DNA of 64,000 nucleotides from Ischnura elegans. Its lineage: Eukaryota; Arthropoda; Insecta; Odonata; Coenagrionidae. The first letter of the stretch is position 1. Each line of letters begins with the position of its first letter. Below the pieces are notes generated by a model. The model saw nothing but the letters and a program-made list of their open reading frames with translations, ran no database searches and had not been told where the DNA came from. Position numbers and translations under genes: made by a program. The stretch lies in assembly GCF_921293095.1 (NCBI RefSeq), contig NC_060254.1, positions 57,086,069 to 57,150,068 on the forward strand, read 5' to 3'. This document shows, piece by piece, positions 24,301 through 39,300 of the stretch.

Positions 24301-27300
24301 GTTTTAGTGATATGCACCATTTTTTCATATCCTTTGGAAATGAAAGGCACTATGTATTGTCTTTTAAACCATTATGTTTATGAGTTTAAATAAAGATGCA
24401 TGCATTAGTGAACATATATTTATTATTTAATGATAACAGAGAGTGCTATTGAGTGATTTTTTCCGTGATTCAAGAGAAAACGACGTGATCTCTCTTAATT
24501 CAACAGCCTCTGAAAATGATTAGGATAGTTGGATATCTTTTTTCTTATTTACTGTTAGGTATGCTTTCATATGGAACAAAATGGCCATAACTAATGGTTA
24601 ATGTGAAAATTACAGCATCTTAAAGGTGTAAAAGAAAAAAATTAAGGGTGAAAAATTTATTGCTGAAAATGTCATTCCATATATGTATGTAATCGCGGCT
24701 GCATTAATGGTCTCTAGCTGTCTCGGTACAATTTGCAGAGGTAGTTGGGCCATCTTGGGGGTGTCTCCTTGGTATGATAAGTGGAGGTTTTATGATTTAA
24801 AGAGGTTCACTACATAGAGATTTTACTGTATTAACCCTTTCTAACCCAGAGCTGTTTCTGCAAGAAATCAAATTTCCAGATTTTTCATTTTGAAAGCTAG
24901 AAAATTTTACACTCAATGATAATTATCCAGGCAGCTAAATATTTCGTCATTAAAATTTACACTGCTAAATAATATTTAGTTTAGATATCTCCTAAATACA
25001 ACTGAAAGTGTAAACATTTTTGATGTTGCTTAAAAGCAACATAAGGTTATAAAGGGTTAAGGGGATTAAGCAGTAAGCTGGGCTAGTGCATACACAAATG
25101 AATGGCTACAAGTCCCAAAGAGAATTTTGAGTTGCATTTATCATAGAGCGTTGTACTCTTTGCAATAAATTTGGCATGGGAGAATACCCCTCTCTCCAGG
25201 GGTTCATTCCATACTCCCTGCACCCAGGTCATGACCTCCCAAAGTTTGATGTTGAATTCACCCCTGGCCACCACAAAGCTACTCTTCAGTCTTGGGCATG
25301 CACCATAAGTTGTCCACTGTCCTTTACACCAGTGGCGCAGCGAGGGGGGGGTTTTGGGGGATAAAACCCCCCCAAGAGCTCAGACAATTTTTTAAGTTTA
25401 ATCTATTTTATTTAATTGGATTAATGTTACCTATAGAATAGTGTAAGGATTAATAAAATATCCCTCATAAGGCTGTAGAACTCACCATTTTGAGCCATTC
25501 ATCTTAATTTTTTCTGGCGGAGGGCCTTCGCACCTCCCTGGAAGGTATGCCATACCCCCAGACACCCCAGTATTAGTTGCGCCTGAAACCCCCCTAGCCT
25601 TAATTCCTAGCTGCACCCCTACTTCACACTCATTGTGAGTGATTCCTTCCCTCGACGAAAGCTCCTCCCCCGAACAAACAAATGATCTACCACTCTAATG
25701 GCATCCACAACTCATGAAAAAGGGAAACAAATTTTGGATTTTTTTTTAAACTTAATTTTCACTTCTTTCTACTGACTTTCCAAATAAATTTCAATATATG
25801 TCCTGAAAATGAGTAAACAAACGTACCCCACAAGCCATCTGAATAGGCATGTAGCAGGGCATTTAAGGACATCAGCCGTTTACTCATAAAAAGGAAAGGC
25901 TCTAACATAATTACGCATAGCATTTATTAAAGTTGTTTATCCTCAGAGAAACATGAATTCCCATACCTATCTGATAGGCAAAATACCTCTTAATTCATCA
26001 TTTCTGTCAGACCTGGAAGTATAGTGGGGCTCTAATATGATGTTGTCCGTGTCGCTATTAAAGATACCTATTCTCCATTACTTAAGCAATCTAAGCCTAG
26101 TGTGCAGTTTCCGAGTCTCTAGTGGCTCCCAACCTAATTCATTCAATAATTTCTCTTTCTCTCATTATTAATTCATTAACCGAATTCAAGTAGGTAATAC
26201 GGGCAGATTAAATTAGACAGAAGGAGAGCTGCAAAATGTAGCCTTCCAGATGTATCTAAAAAAATTTGCATCATTACCATTGTAACAACGCATCATACCA
26301 GAGTATGGCAACTTACCAACTATGCAGTTTCGATTTTCACCCTCTCGGTACCCTGAATCGCATTTGCAATGACCAAGTCCTGAGTTAGTGTCACATGTAC
26401 CATGCATCAGGGTTTCACATCCAACACCATTCAAGCAGGTATCCCCAACCCTTGCATCTGAAAGTAAATTGCGTTAAGCCATCAACAGTTTAATGTGATA
26501 TATTCATAGAGCATATTTACAGTATTAAGGAAGTGAGACGTACAAACTAAAATGATTATTTCAAGTAGTTGAATATTCTGCAGATCACCACAGCTATATT
26601 TGCTATTATCAGTCGTATCATGCATTTTAATTAAGATACAGCCTGATGTCAATTACAAAATGTGGGGGGAATGATATTTGTGGTATGCCTGCAACCTCAT
26701 TTATAAAAAAATATTCATGAACATTTTGCAATGAATTAGGGAATACAATTGGAAGGAGCTGATGAGGTGATTATTACGTAAGAATTCGAAGAAAAGATTA
26801 GGGAAGAGTCTGATTGGGAGTTTGCACTTTTACGTTGTGAAAATGTGGATGTTAAGAAACCTCAGTAGTCACTCAATATTGGCTAATGATGGCTATTCAA
26901 TGGAACCCCATATTGGCTATACGCTTGCAGTGGCATTAGAAGCAATGAATAGACAATATCTGATTTTTGAGAGGCTAGCCACGGGTCTGGGACATCTTGG
27001 TGTGGCACCCTTTGGCATGGCGGTCTTGGCACGGACCACCTTGGCAGTTGCTACGTTTTCTTTTCAATGAAATAGAAGTGGTAGTTTTTAGGTTCAGCTC
27101 ATTACACACCATTAAAGTATGTATTCGAATAATTAAAGAATTGATAAATGAGCACAGGTATGCCGACTTACAAAAAATATTGGGGGGGCCCAAACCGGGG
27201 ATCTTTCCCCGGGAAATTTTATGAGTATGTAGTGGGTTTTAAGTTTTTTAAGCATTTTAGAAGAGTCATATGATCAACATTAGAGCCCTGATAACTCGAA

Positions 27301-30300
27301 TCTCGACATCTGGACACTCCAGGGAAAATCGAGAAGCCTGACACACTTTTTCCTCACACCCATAACGAATTTTTGAGGGGGCTCGGGCCCCCTCAGGCCC
27401 CATGGAGTCGGTGCTACTGAATGAGCATATTTCTTTAGCCTAACTTATAAAACAAATATTAATGGGTGGAGGAATTTTAATAAAGAATACAATCGTGCAC
27501 AAAATTATGCATTCTTTTTTGGGTGCCTTGTATTACTATTTTTCTACGAGGGAGATCGAGAAATCAATATTGATTTAGCCTTTTGTGTGATGTTGAACCT
27601 TTTTTTTCTTTAATACCATCAGCTGCATTTTGTCATTGAAGGATTGAAGCAGTTCAGGCATCTATAATAAATTAATTTCAAATCATGAAGTACTGAGATC
27701 TTGAGATTCTGCCAGATCCTTTGCTTTTGTTTCACTTTGAAATTGTGAGTCATGCCTCGACTTCATGATTTCACTAATTTAAATGCTTTTCATATTAATC
27801 AGCCTGAAAAGTTGCCGTCATTCATCTTTCCTACCTCTTCCATTGGGTCGAAACACGCAGTAGATAAAATTGAAATTTTTTGAGGTTGCCATTTAGTAAA
27901 AAAGTATTTAGTTATATTTTTCGGTATTTTTTTCCTACTTTAACGAATTTAAATACAATTTAGCTCTAAACTTTGGGCCTATTTTACATGCTTTTGGCAT
28001 GTCACAATCCGGTGGCAGATCCAGAGAGGCTATATCCCCCCTTGGGTATCCCATTTACACTAGATAGAATGGTAATTTTGTTAGTACCCCCACTACTGCT
28101 GGGAGGTTACCCCAAATAGCTCCCCCCTTGTCCCTATCCTGGATCTGTCGCTGACTGGTAGCACACCTGATTGACAATCGAGAGATCAGGGTTCGAATCC
28201 TGGCAAAGCTATATGGTTTTTTCATGGCCAATTTCATGCTTGGTGGAGTTAGCCATATTTTTATTTGATGAGGGAAGTCCGATTTGAGGGTGGAGAAGAC
28301 CTGCTGTGATTCTTAAGTACCTACACCATGCAAACCTTTCTTAACTGCTAGAGTTCTTTCTTGGTGAAATGTGGTACTTTACCATTCATACAGTCAAGCA
28401 TGCTGTTCGGATGGAATCCTGGTTGGCAGATACAAGTCCCAGATGTGTCAGAGCACATACCATTCTCCATTGATTCACAATCTTTCCCATCATGGCACTT
28501 GTCTCCATACTTCGCATCTGCAAATGAAAATGAATGGATAAAAACATATTAAGAAAAACACGCATTTTTCAAAAAGTGCTGATTAGCAGGTTTCTTAGAA
28601 ATTAGTGCAGAAGAGGCTGATGGATGAGTAAGGATTGAGACCAAAGTTTAATTCTCTGAGTGAAGACAAGCCTTCTTTTGCTATTTAATGAATTTTATAC
28701 TGTTTTGGAGAAAGCGAGTTTTTTTAACCTCTTTTGATCGATCGATCGATGTGGATAATTGATGTCGATCAATAATCAATGTCAATCTTAGCATCTGTTT
28801 TCAAATACCAAATATGTATAATATAATTATTATTTTCGGTGAGGGAGGTATATTTTTCATGACGTAGTATCTTCACGGTTATACTTCCACATGCCTTCTA
28901 ACGGTTTCAAGCTGGGATTGTTTTTAATTCTATAGTAGCATGAATGGGATCGTCCACCCTGACTCGAAATTGACCAGAATCGAAAGACTAAAAAAAAAAG
29001 AAAATAATATAGCACTTTTGCCACAATTTTTATTTTTCCACTGCGCTTTTTAACCGCTAGGTAATCCTCAGGCACACACATAAGAAAAAAATAACCTTTT
29101 CATCAGTCAGAGAATAAAAAGTTGATGATATTAGGTTTTGATATTAATATCACGTGTCAATCCTCACTCACATATCAGGCTCTTCTGCACTTATTTGTAA
29201 TTAACAAAACCAGCACCCGGTTTTACTCTACCAGTGAATAAATGCCTATTTTTTACTATTAAGTGCACTTTATACTGTTTTGTATATATGTGTGTGACGG
29301 TAACCTAGCGATTGAAATACATATAATAAATGGTTGCAGTGGGCTAACTATGGGGGTGGGGACGAGGGAATAGATTCCTCCTCCCACCCCCCCCCAAAAG
29401 CCTCAGAAAAAAAAATATTTTAAGCTACTTCCTAGGTTTGACATGCAACAACTCCGTCTGCTTAAAGTAAAATCCTTATAAGTGCCTAACTATAGTGCCA
29501 AAATGTTGTAAAATGTATTTCCAGGCAAGGGCGCAGCTAGGAATTAAGGCTGGGAGGGGTTTTAGGCGCAACTAATACTGGGATGTTTGGGGGTACGGCA
29601 TACCCATCAGGGTAAGCGGGAGGTGCGGGGGCCCTCCCCAGAAACATTTTAGGATAAATAGTCAGTTTTACGGCTTTCTCAGGGATATTTTATGAATCCT
29701 TACACTGTTCTATAAGTAATATAAATGCAATTAAGTAAAATGGATTTGACTTGAAAATTTCTCTGAGCTCTGGGGGGGGGGTTAATGCCCCAAAACTCCC
29801 CCCTCGCTGCGCCACTGTTTCCAGGCATGTCATTTTTCAAAAATTTGCCGTTTGACCCCTTCCCCGTCGCCACCCCATGCCATCCTTTCCCCCCCCCCCC
29901 CCCAATAGCGTAATCCTAGTTACGCCACTGGATGTTAGTACCAAAGTAAAACTTAAGGAAAAAAGTGCTAACTTGTTTTCTCCCACTAATATGTAGATAT
30001 TTTTTCCACGACATCTCGCTTGCCTCAATAAGTTTTATTCAGAATCTAAAATTTTTAAAAGAATTTTGTAGATTGGAAAAAAAAGATTCGTAAGGACAAA
30101 AAATATCACACGCTAAGCCATTCCACGTCGGTTTGAATGATAAAACGGGAATGTCACGCCCACTTTTCACAAGCTGGTGACATCATTTGAGTACCGATTA
30201 ATATACTCGTGGAGAAATAGTAAGTCGTTGAGGGAAGTATTCGCTCACAACAACCAACAGACGCGAGCGTGTGCCAACTGAAACGAACTATGTTTGCACG

Positions 30301-33300
30301 ACACGCGAGGACGAGGAGTAGCTGGGAAACGGCGATACTGATGGAAAAAAATGGCGTTCAAATCGATTTTTCGAGCAATCGATTATCAATCAAAACGAAA
30401 AGCTCTACTGTTCAACAGAAATCGAAGTTTAAACCAAAAGATCGATTTCGTGAATTTCTATTTCCCGGGTTTTCGCCGCGTTTTGTAGTCAGAGGTGACG
30501 AGAGTTTCGCCAGGAATCCACCAGACGTCTTCAGGTCTTCGAAACTGTCGTCACCTCTGCCAACAAAACGCGGCGAAAACCCGGGAAATGGAAGGATCCA
30601 CGAATTCTGAACGGCATGGAAGACTAAGAGATAGCATAAAAGCGATTAATCGAAAACATCGATGGTTCTCTAATAAAGAAATACAGTTCGTACAAAAAGA
30701 TGTTAATTTTTCACACGATTAACACGGCAAACACACATTGAAGTAGCATAAAAAAAATCCCAAAAAATCAACTCAGAATACATGATTGAATTATAAGGAG
30801 TAAAAATTTACAAATGCACGCACATTAAAATTTTTGGGATCACCGCTGGTAACCATTCGTCTCTTCTTAAATATTTAAGATGGATTTCTTTCTTAATAAT
30901 AGAGGGCATGCTTTTCCAATTTTACCGGCCTAAGATATCAAGATGACTGCATAGAGAAGACCCAATTCCATTCCATAGAATGTTAATTTCTGTTGCCACT
31001 TCGGTCGCATTTTAATCGGTTTTCAATAATGCCCTCGTCGCGGTGATGAGTGCTATGCGATCCAATTTTTTTCCAATATTTTGCAGTATCATGTTTGCTA
31101 TTGAGAGGAGTAACAAAATGAGCTTAGGTATATGAATTTGATAGATCACATCATTATGTATATAAACTTCGGCCAAAATCGCTGATTATGCCTTATTTTC
31201 CCGCGAAACTAACAAGGCGAGACCACGAAACTTGCTCCGCCTTTTTCAATGACGTATTTTTTATGGCCTTCGGAGTGGTGAACACATCCCTGAACTAGTA
31301 GTGGTTCCGTTGAATGGGCCTTGAGTTTGGCTGTAATTAATTAATTTTCATGCGGTACTTTTCATAAGCCTTGTATACTTCCATCATATCGCACCACTCA
31401 TCAGACGGATCAAGTGGGGTAATGGTAGCGTTTAAATCTACCACCCAGAGGACAAGGATTCGGGGCTTCGTGACGGTTGTATATTTTGTTGTCTTCATTG
31501 TGATCATACGGCGTCAACTTTTTCATAAATTTTAATTGCGACAAACATAGACATGAGACTATTTTTTTTATCATCATCATGGCGCGTAGGTATTTAAGCA
31601 GTGTCATTTCAAACACGGAGATTCGGCATTGAAAAAGGCGGCCATAAAAATACGGCATTGAAAAAGGCGGAGCAAGTTTCGTGGTCTGCCCTGGTAAGAT
31701 AAATTTGTCCGTCAGCGACGCTAGTGGCGACTTATGTAAACCCATTTAAATGCGCGGTGGATGACAACATATTTAGAGGTCATCTTGAGGATCCTCTTTA
31801 GTAGTATTCGTGAGAAAAGTCTTTCACTCCGGACTAGTGAAGTCACCATGGGGGGGATGAGGGGATAGATCTCCCACGCAAAGCATCAGAAAGTTTTATA
31901 GCATGCTAATGTTTTCCCTGCTGTGACGATTTCCCGTGGAATTACGAGCGAATCCCAATTTTTAGAGCCAAAATAGTGTAAAATGCATTTCTAAGCATGT
32001 CAGTTTTCAAAAATTTTCCCGTCGCCTGGGGGGGGGGAGGAGACCCCTCTATCCCCCCCAAAGCATATTCCTATTTACGCTACTGCTCGGGACGAATGAC
32101 GTTATCATAGGGCGGTTGTGACGCAGCTGAAATCAAACGAAATGGTCATGATCTAAGTTGAAAAATCGAATTTGGATTGAAACTCGAAGATTATGGCTCG
32201 ATTTCGATTTCCCCGATCTTTAACTTTATAAATTCTATTTTCATCCAAATCGATTTTTTTTATCACTAAACGATGATTCACTTGGCAGGAGTTCGTGATG
32301 TCATCAACTTTCGTGCGAAAGGGTTAAATGCCACCGATTTTTCACCTCAAACAGCTCGAATAGCGTGTAAATAATAATGAACCTCGTGGTTCATTATTGG
32401 TGTGGCGTACGCGAGACCCTCGCATAGAAGGGAGAGGTAGCCGAGATGCAACGACCCGCTCGACATGAGCGCGTTACGACATCAACTCATCTGCGGAAGG
32501 TTTTATACTTTATATTTTTCGTCGCGAATATCTTGAGAAGTAGTTGACTGATCGCAAAAACGAAAAAATACAAGTTTCCTGATTTTTTCCAGCTGGTACA
32601 ATACACAATTAAATCATTGAATATGTAAGCGCTGTACGCATATCACATTCCTATTATACATCTCAACCCGCTCTTCTTGAGCTTTTTCTCCCGGTAGTTT
32701 TAGCCTGTGTGTTTTGGTGACTACGTGTGATTGTGTGCAGTGGTGCCGACTCCATGGGGCCTGAGGGGGCCCGAGCCCCCTCAAAAATTCGTTATCGGTG
32801 TGAGGAAAAAATGTGTCAGGCTTGTTGATTTTCCCCGGAGTGTCCAGATATCAAGATTTGAGTCATCAGGGTTCTAATGTTGATCATATGACTCTTCTAA
32901 AATCCTAAAAAAAACTTAAAACTCGCTACTTATAAAATTTCCCGGGGTAATATCCCCTGTTTGGGCCCCCCGAATATTTTTTGTAAGTCGGCGTCCCTGA
33001 TTGTGTGTGAGTGAGTGAGTGAGTGCCAAGGCTGGCCGGTTGAGAGGCTATATATGGTCCCTGTAGTCCAGTGGCGCAGCGAGGGAGGGTTTTGGGGGAT
33101 ATCGTGGAAAATCGTGCAAGTATTTATTTCAACGTTATTTCAAGATTCGAGCATTCTTACCTCTCAGATGATGTGGTAACATTGAAAACTAGGTCGTAAT
33201 AAATTTTATAATCGTGAAAAATGCTAATTATTTATTTCAATATGGAAATATCCCATTCCATCATGCTTGAATCTTCGAATTTTATCCCCATCAATGATTC

Positions 33301-36300
33301 TATGAAAAATATTTATCTTCCCAGATTAAACATCCCCAGAGCTCAGACAATTTTTTAAGTTTAATCTATTTTATTTATTTAAATTAATATTACTTATAGA
33401 ATAGTGTAAGGATTAATAAAATATCCCTAAGAAGACCGTAAAACTCACCATTTCTAACCATTTATCTTAAATTTTTCCCGTCAGAGGGCCCTTGCACCTC
33501 CCGCTTACCCTGGCAGGTATGCCATACCCCCAGACACCCTAGTATTAGTTGCGCCTGAAACCCCTTCTAGCCTTAATTTCTAGCTGCGCCCTTGCTATAG
33601 CCCTTTTCCATCTTAGCAATCCATTGCAGCAAACCCGGGTCGGTGTAAAACAGCAAGTGTACGCTTCTCATTTTCCTACTATACATCTTGACCCGGTCTT
33701 CTTGAGCTTATTCTCCTGGCAGTTTCAGCTTGGCGTGTGGGTGTGACTAAGTGCAAAGGCTTACCGGTTGAATGGTTATTTTTGGCCCCAGAAGACCTTT
33801 CCATCTCGCAAAATATCTCGGCAAATTCCGGGTCAGTGTAAAACGGATACGTGTAACTTGTTACGGCTTTTGGAACATTTTATATAACATTTACACAATA
33901 GGGTGGTTTCCTCTTATTTTTTATTGCCTAAATCGAAAGATTATTACTCCTGGAGTAGGTATTTCACGCTTTTAGATTTTTAAATGACGATATCTATTTT
34001 TCGCGATAAAATGAAAAGTGAAAATTTTCAAGCGCGCGAAAACGCGACGGCTAAGTATGTATGCCGGGAAAAACTCTGCGTGACGTCGTTCTGCTTCCCG
34101 CTGCCGCAAGTGAGGTGACCTTGGGGCGAGGCTTTGAGCGCTGATACGACGCAGGATGCTAGCAGGTAGCCGAGTACCCTGCTAGCTGGTAGCGCTTGGC
34201 TTAAATAAGGATTATTAATACACTATCAAACGAAGAAAACTTTCCGACCTTAGCCAGTTTTAATAGGTGATAATTAAGATATGTTTCCCTGATCTCTGCG
34301 CCTCATGCATGCCTTGGTAATCTCAGACGATGTAAAACTCCTATCTACTCGTATAGAAACTAGGTCCCTGTGACGTCACGTGGAGTGGCATCGCATGGGC
34401 GCCAATCTGGCCTTTTTCAAATGCGGTTAAAATTGACCTTTGCCATTCATCTAAACCGGTATTTCGAAAACCAAATAATTTGTACATTATGAATACACTA
34501 ATGGTGGGTAACGAATCGCAATCAATGCCTTTCGTTTCCTTTGATGAAGGAAACTACCCTATTAAATATTGTTGCATGTCCCCATTATACTTCCTTCCTA
34601 AACGTTACTATTAAAGGATCCAATCTTGGGAAGTGGTTAATTCTTTAGGAGCGCTAATTAATCACTTGGATCCATGAGGCTACATCAGGGTTCAGAGTTG
34701 TAGACAGTGGCGCCGCCCGACCTGGACAACTTGAACTGCATGCATTTTACAAAAAAAAGCATTCGTTACACCGGCCTTCTAGAAACATAAACTTGTTGGA
34801 GTAGCAAGGCTCCCGGGTTTTCCTCCGCGTCGATTCATATTCGTGACAACAGTTTCGCCGGCGTTGCAGTAGGCTTCTTAAGGTTTGAAGTAACATCAGG
34901 AAAACCCGGAGGATTATCCGGAAACCTTGCTGTGCCTACTATACCACTCCACGGAAGCCTTCTTCAACAGCGTATACCTGTTGCCCGACCTGAAAACCTG
35001 TCTCCCCTCTTGGACAATAATCCTGGTTACGTCCCTGTCAGAGTCACGTTTGTTCATATAAAAAATGTTTGCAAGGAGAAAGTCTTTTCACTTACTCAAA
35101 CTTTTGTGCCTGATTTGGAAATTTTTAACTAAATTACTAACAAGTTATGTAAGTGTTTTGTATATAATTTTTATTGTTCACCTGCATGGAATCTCAAAGC
35201 TTACTTCTCTCGCAGAGGCCATTGGCATCAGCATGGAATTCTGGGGCACATAAACATTTCCCATCTCCATAATTTGAGCTACACACGCCATTTGCCAGTC
35301 CTTCACAGCCTTCTCCGTTCTTGCACGGGTCACCAACATGGGCATCTGAAACATTATTTTTTTTGTTTATTAATTCAATGGTTTGCGAGTTCACTTTGTG
35401 GAATGACGTCATAATAGATTCAAAAATAAACATTCTTCTACTCCACTAAGTATTTATTAAAATCCTCAACCGGTTTCGACCTTTTTACGTCATTATCAAG
35501 ATGTGAACAACTACCTAATGACGAATTATTTTGTTAATGACCTGAAAAGGTCGGAACCGGTTGTTTTTTTAATATCGTCTGGTATATAACAAAGTTAATT
35601 TTTGAATCTATCAATTGGTTTTTTATTTAAAATCTATTTTACACACAGAAAGTACGACCAATTTACATAGAAAGGTTCATAAACACGAAAGGTTAAAGAA
35701 ACAATTAAAGCATAAAAATAAGCAATCAATAACACAACATGGAATTTTAACTTTTTTAATTAGTTGACGGGTAAAAAGAGTAGGATAAAACATTAGGTGG
35801 CTGAATTTTTGCGTGAGAAATATAAATTCATCGATAGTGTGGGATATGTGAATTCAGTAGGGAGGAGAGGCGATATAAAACTGAGCATTTGGTGAGATAT
35901 ATCCAGGAACTCGCGAATGAGCTTAAAGTCACTGAGTACGTCGCGGGAGAAGCAAGAAATAAATTATCATCATAATAGCCCAAGCGAAGAGAGCCGAAAG
36001 AGATACCTGATTACAGCGGGAAATTTAAACATAGAGCTAAGGAAAAAGTTTATAAAAACCTACATTTGGAGTATGCTCCTATACGGAAGTGAGGCATGGA
36101 CAATGACCGCAGCGGAGAAAGAAAGTATAGAGGCCTTCGAAATACGGAGCTATAGAATAATGATGAGGATCAAATGGGCTCAAACAAATCAAATGGACCG
36201 AGTTACTAATAATAATAAACGCATTTATTGCCCCACGAGCTTCAACTCCTTTGGAACATGGAAATTATCAAAGTGGTGAGCAGTACAATTAACATAGTAA

Positions 36301-39300
36301 TAAACCAATCTGAAAACAAATAAAGGAAGTGGTCATATGCATTGCTACCAATTGGCATATACTATGTTATCATTTAACAATGAACTGGGACAGAATAATT
36401 TCTTTTTCTAATAAAAAAACGAACATTAAACATACCAAGAAACAAATAACACAACTTTTAAAAACGAAATTCAGCTTAACAATTGAAAAAAGAACTAAAT
36501 TACTACTTCTCACACAACAATAGGTATTAATCACATCAATGAGCAGATAAATGATTATTAAATTACATGATCAATGTTCATGGGTCGCCAGAAAGTAGGT
36601 GGGTGACAATCCTTTTCTTAAATACGAGTATTTTCTGTGATGCACTGTCTTTTACCTGTTTCGGAAAATCACAGTTTCGACGGCTTTGAGGCAACAACAG
36701 TAAATGATTTCTGAACTGTAGCTGTGCGGAACTGTGGGGCATATACAAAAAACAGGGGTTTTTTCTTGTAACGACATTAGTGTGTTTACAACTGGGGAGA
36801 AAAAGATCCTTTAAATACAGAGGGCTACCATATTTAAAGAGATTGAACATAAACTAGGCCATGTTATATTTTCTCCTTGATATAAGATCAAACCAGGGCA
36901 GCTTTTTAAAATAATGACTAAGTCCTAAGAAGAGTAGGAGAGAAGAGAAGCCTCATGAAAACCTTAATAAGAAGACGGAACAACCTTATACGCCACATCT
37001 TGAGACATGATGGCCTGATGAAGACAATCATCGAAGCAGTGGCGCAGCGCGGGGGAGGGGGGAGTTTGGGGGATCAAATCCCCCCCAGAGATCACAGAAA
37101 TTTTTAAATTAAATCTATTTTACTTAATTGGATTAATATTGCCAATAGAATAGTGTGAGGATTAATATAATATCCCTCAGAAGGCCGTAAAAATCACCAT
37201 TTTGAACCATTTATCTTATATTTTTTCTGGCGGAGGGCCTCCACACCTCCCGCTTACCCTGGAGGGTATTGCCACACCCCCAACCCTCCCCCCAGTATTA
37301 GTTGCCCACAACCCTCCCCCCAGTATTAGTTGCGCCTTAAACCCTCCTAGCCTCAATTCCTAGCTGCGCCCCATAATCAAAGGAAAAGTAGATGGCAAGA
37401 ACGGTAAAGGAAGACCTCGAACAAAATATATGGAACATGTAAATAAGGATGTGAAAGAGAAGAAATACATAGGCGTGAAAAGATTAGCTGATCGGAGAAA
37501 TGGCTGAAGAGCTGCGTCAAACCAATCTTAGGATTGTTGACCATTGATGATAATGATAATATCCTGGGAATAGGCAGATTGATTCGGGGATGCGAGCGGG
37601 TGGATCGAGTTTTTGTCGTAAAGCTGAACAGAGAAAGCAGTCCAGAGTAGTCAATGGTAGAGTTTTGTGAAGAAGGTTTAGACCCATTTTAAGTAGCAAG
37701 GGAAGTCCCTCCAGTGTCACCACCAGATCTCGTTCAAATTTTGCTAAGTGATAGAAAATGCGTACCTATGAGGTGTAGTTTTTGTTTAAGCCGCCAACGA
37801 TCAATAGCTTTCGAGCTATTAGCGACGGCAAGTGACAGGAAAGCGCCTAAATGTTATGCAACCCACAGCACGTCAATGCACCGTCGCGACTACAAACAGT
37901 GTCCACCATTTCGTAACTGCATTGTAAAAATTTATCGAGGATATTCGTTGAGATTACGGAAATCAAAATGAATAATACCATTATAATAGATAATATAGTT
38001 TTTTATTCCATAAGAATCCACCTTATTGACACCCTCGAGCAAAAACTTGCAACCACAAAAATGAGACAACAGATGTAATAAATGCACAAGAAGAAAACAA
38101 CAGAATTCCCAATTTTAAAATAATCAACGAAAGTTTTATAGAACATTGGACAAAAACCAACAGCAGAAATCCATTTCTTGTGAAAATAAAAACCCGAGTA
38201 ATAATAACTCTCAGGAAGTGGAGAAGTTTTGGTCAAATATATGGTCGAATGATACATCCCATAATGGAAATGCGCCCTGGATGAGAAATGAAAGAGCAAC
38301 AGCGGAAAACATAGAAACTATGCTTCCCTCCATAATTACAATTGAAATTCTAGAAAAAATTCTTAGCCGAATCCATAACTTGAAAAGCCCAGGAAGTGAT
38401 AATGTACACAACTTTTGGTACCAAAAATTCACAAGCTGCCATAAACATCTACTAAAATATACAAACGAATTCTTGAAGTTTCCAGAAAATATTACAGCTT
38501 TTTTGATGGAAAAGGGTAAAAAATATTTACTACCAAAAGAAGTCCCATCTAATAATCCATCAAAATATAGACCGATAACTTGTCTACAAACATTTTATAC
38601 AATTTTCACCTTTTGCATAACGGAAGTAATCAACAACCATATAGATGAGAACCACATTTTAAGGGAAGAACAAAAGGGGTGTCGCAGAGGAAGCAAAGGG
38701 TGCAAGGAACAGTTGATAATTGATTCAATAATTCTTAAACAAATACAAGAAAAGAAGAGGAACCTACACAATTGCTACAGAGATTACAAAAAAGCTTTCG
38801 ACTCTGATCCCCATTCCTGGCTTATAGAAGTATTAAACATCTATAAAATTCACACAGAAGTTATCAAATGCCTCCATACCGTGATGAAAAAATGGAGCAA
38901 TATCTTGCACGTAAAACTGACGAGGGTCTTTCACAGACAAATAATATCAAAATCAAACGGGGAATATTTCAAGGTGACTCTTTGAGTGCGTTATGGTTCT
39001 GCCTTGCGCCAAACCCTTTATCAAACCTGAATAATACTCAATATGGAGTCAAAATAAAAGGAAAAGAACCAAGATGCCTTACTCTATATCACATCTTTTC
39101 TATATGGACGATCTCAAGCTGTACGCAGGATCTAATAATAATCTAAATCAATTAGCCCGTTTAACTGAAACATTTTCTAAGGATATAAACATGGAATTTG
39201 GAATAGATAAATGTAAAACTATCACAATAGTCCGAGGTAAAGTACACAGGAATGATATTCCACTACAAGATGGGCAAATAATAGAGGCCATGGATGAGGG

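Larger units (their letters stand above)
30330..30860. repeat. ATCGAT-rich dispersed repeat, copy 1
   Basis: Shares AATCGATTTTTCGAGCAATC, ATCGATGGTTCT and TTTTGGGATCACCGCT-like words, in the same order, with 42545-43020. Contains the hairpin at 30461-30588 as an insertion. Nature unknown. Confidence 0.5.
35975..37520 (+). pseudogene. RTE-like LINE C-terminal part, split by two insertions
   Basis: Coding remnants run RKRYLITAGNLNIELRKKFI, TYIWSMLLYGSEAWTMT, IEAFEIRSYRIMMRIKWAQT to about 36210. They resume at about 36930 with RRVGEERSLMKT-like sequence, and again after 37373 with GKVDGKNGKGRPRTKYMEH, ending ADRRNG-stop and a TGATAA-rich tail. The gaps are an inverted LINE tail (36213-36925) and a hAT MITE (37039-37372). 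Reverse transcriptase core absent. Confidence 0.65.

Noticed and set aside
28147..28220. True tRNA-Val(GAC) gene
   Set aside because: B box and anticodon-like loop are good, but the acceptor stem does not pair and there is no T-run terminator, so a SINE head is more likely.
30269..30610. 113-codon plus-strand frame
   Set aside because: It spans the ATCGAT-rich repeat and the GC-rich palindrome. No protein character beyond the repeats.
4468..34563. A CRISPR-like or satellite array made of AATAGGGT elements
   Set aside because: Copies are dispersed, in both orientations and of different lengths, as expected for a TIR transposon family.
36661..36700. GTTTCGACGGC...CAACAACAG as another hammerhead-like motif
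   Set aside because: It lies inside the minus-strand LINE tail frame (36850-36578) and is better explained as coding sequence. The CTGANGA box is absent.
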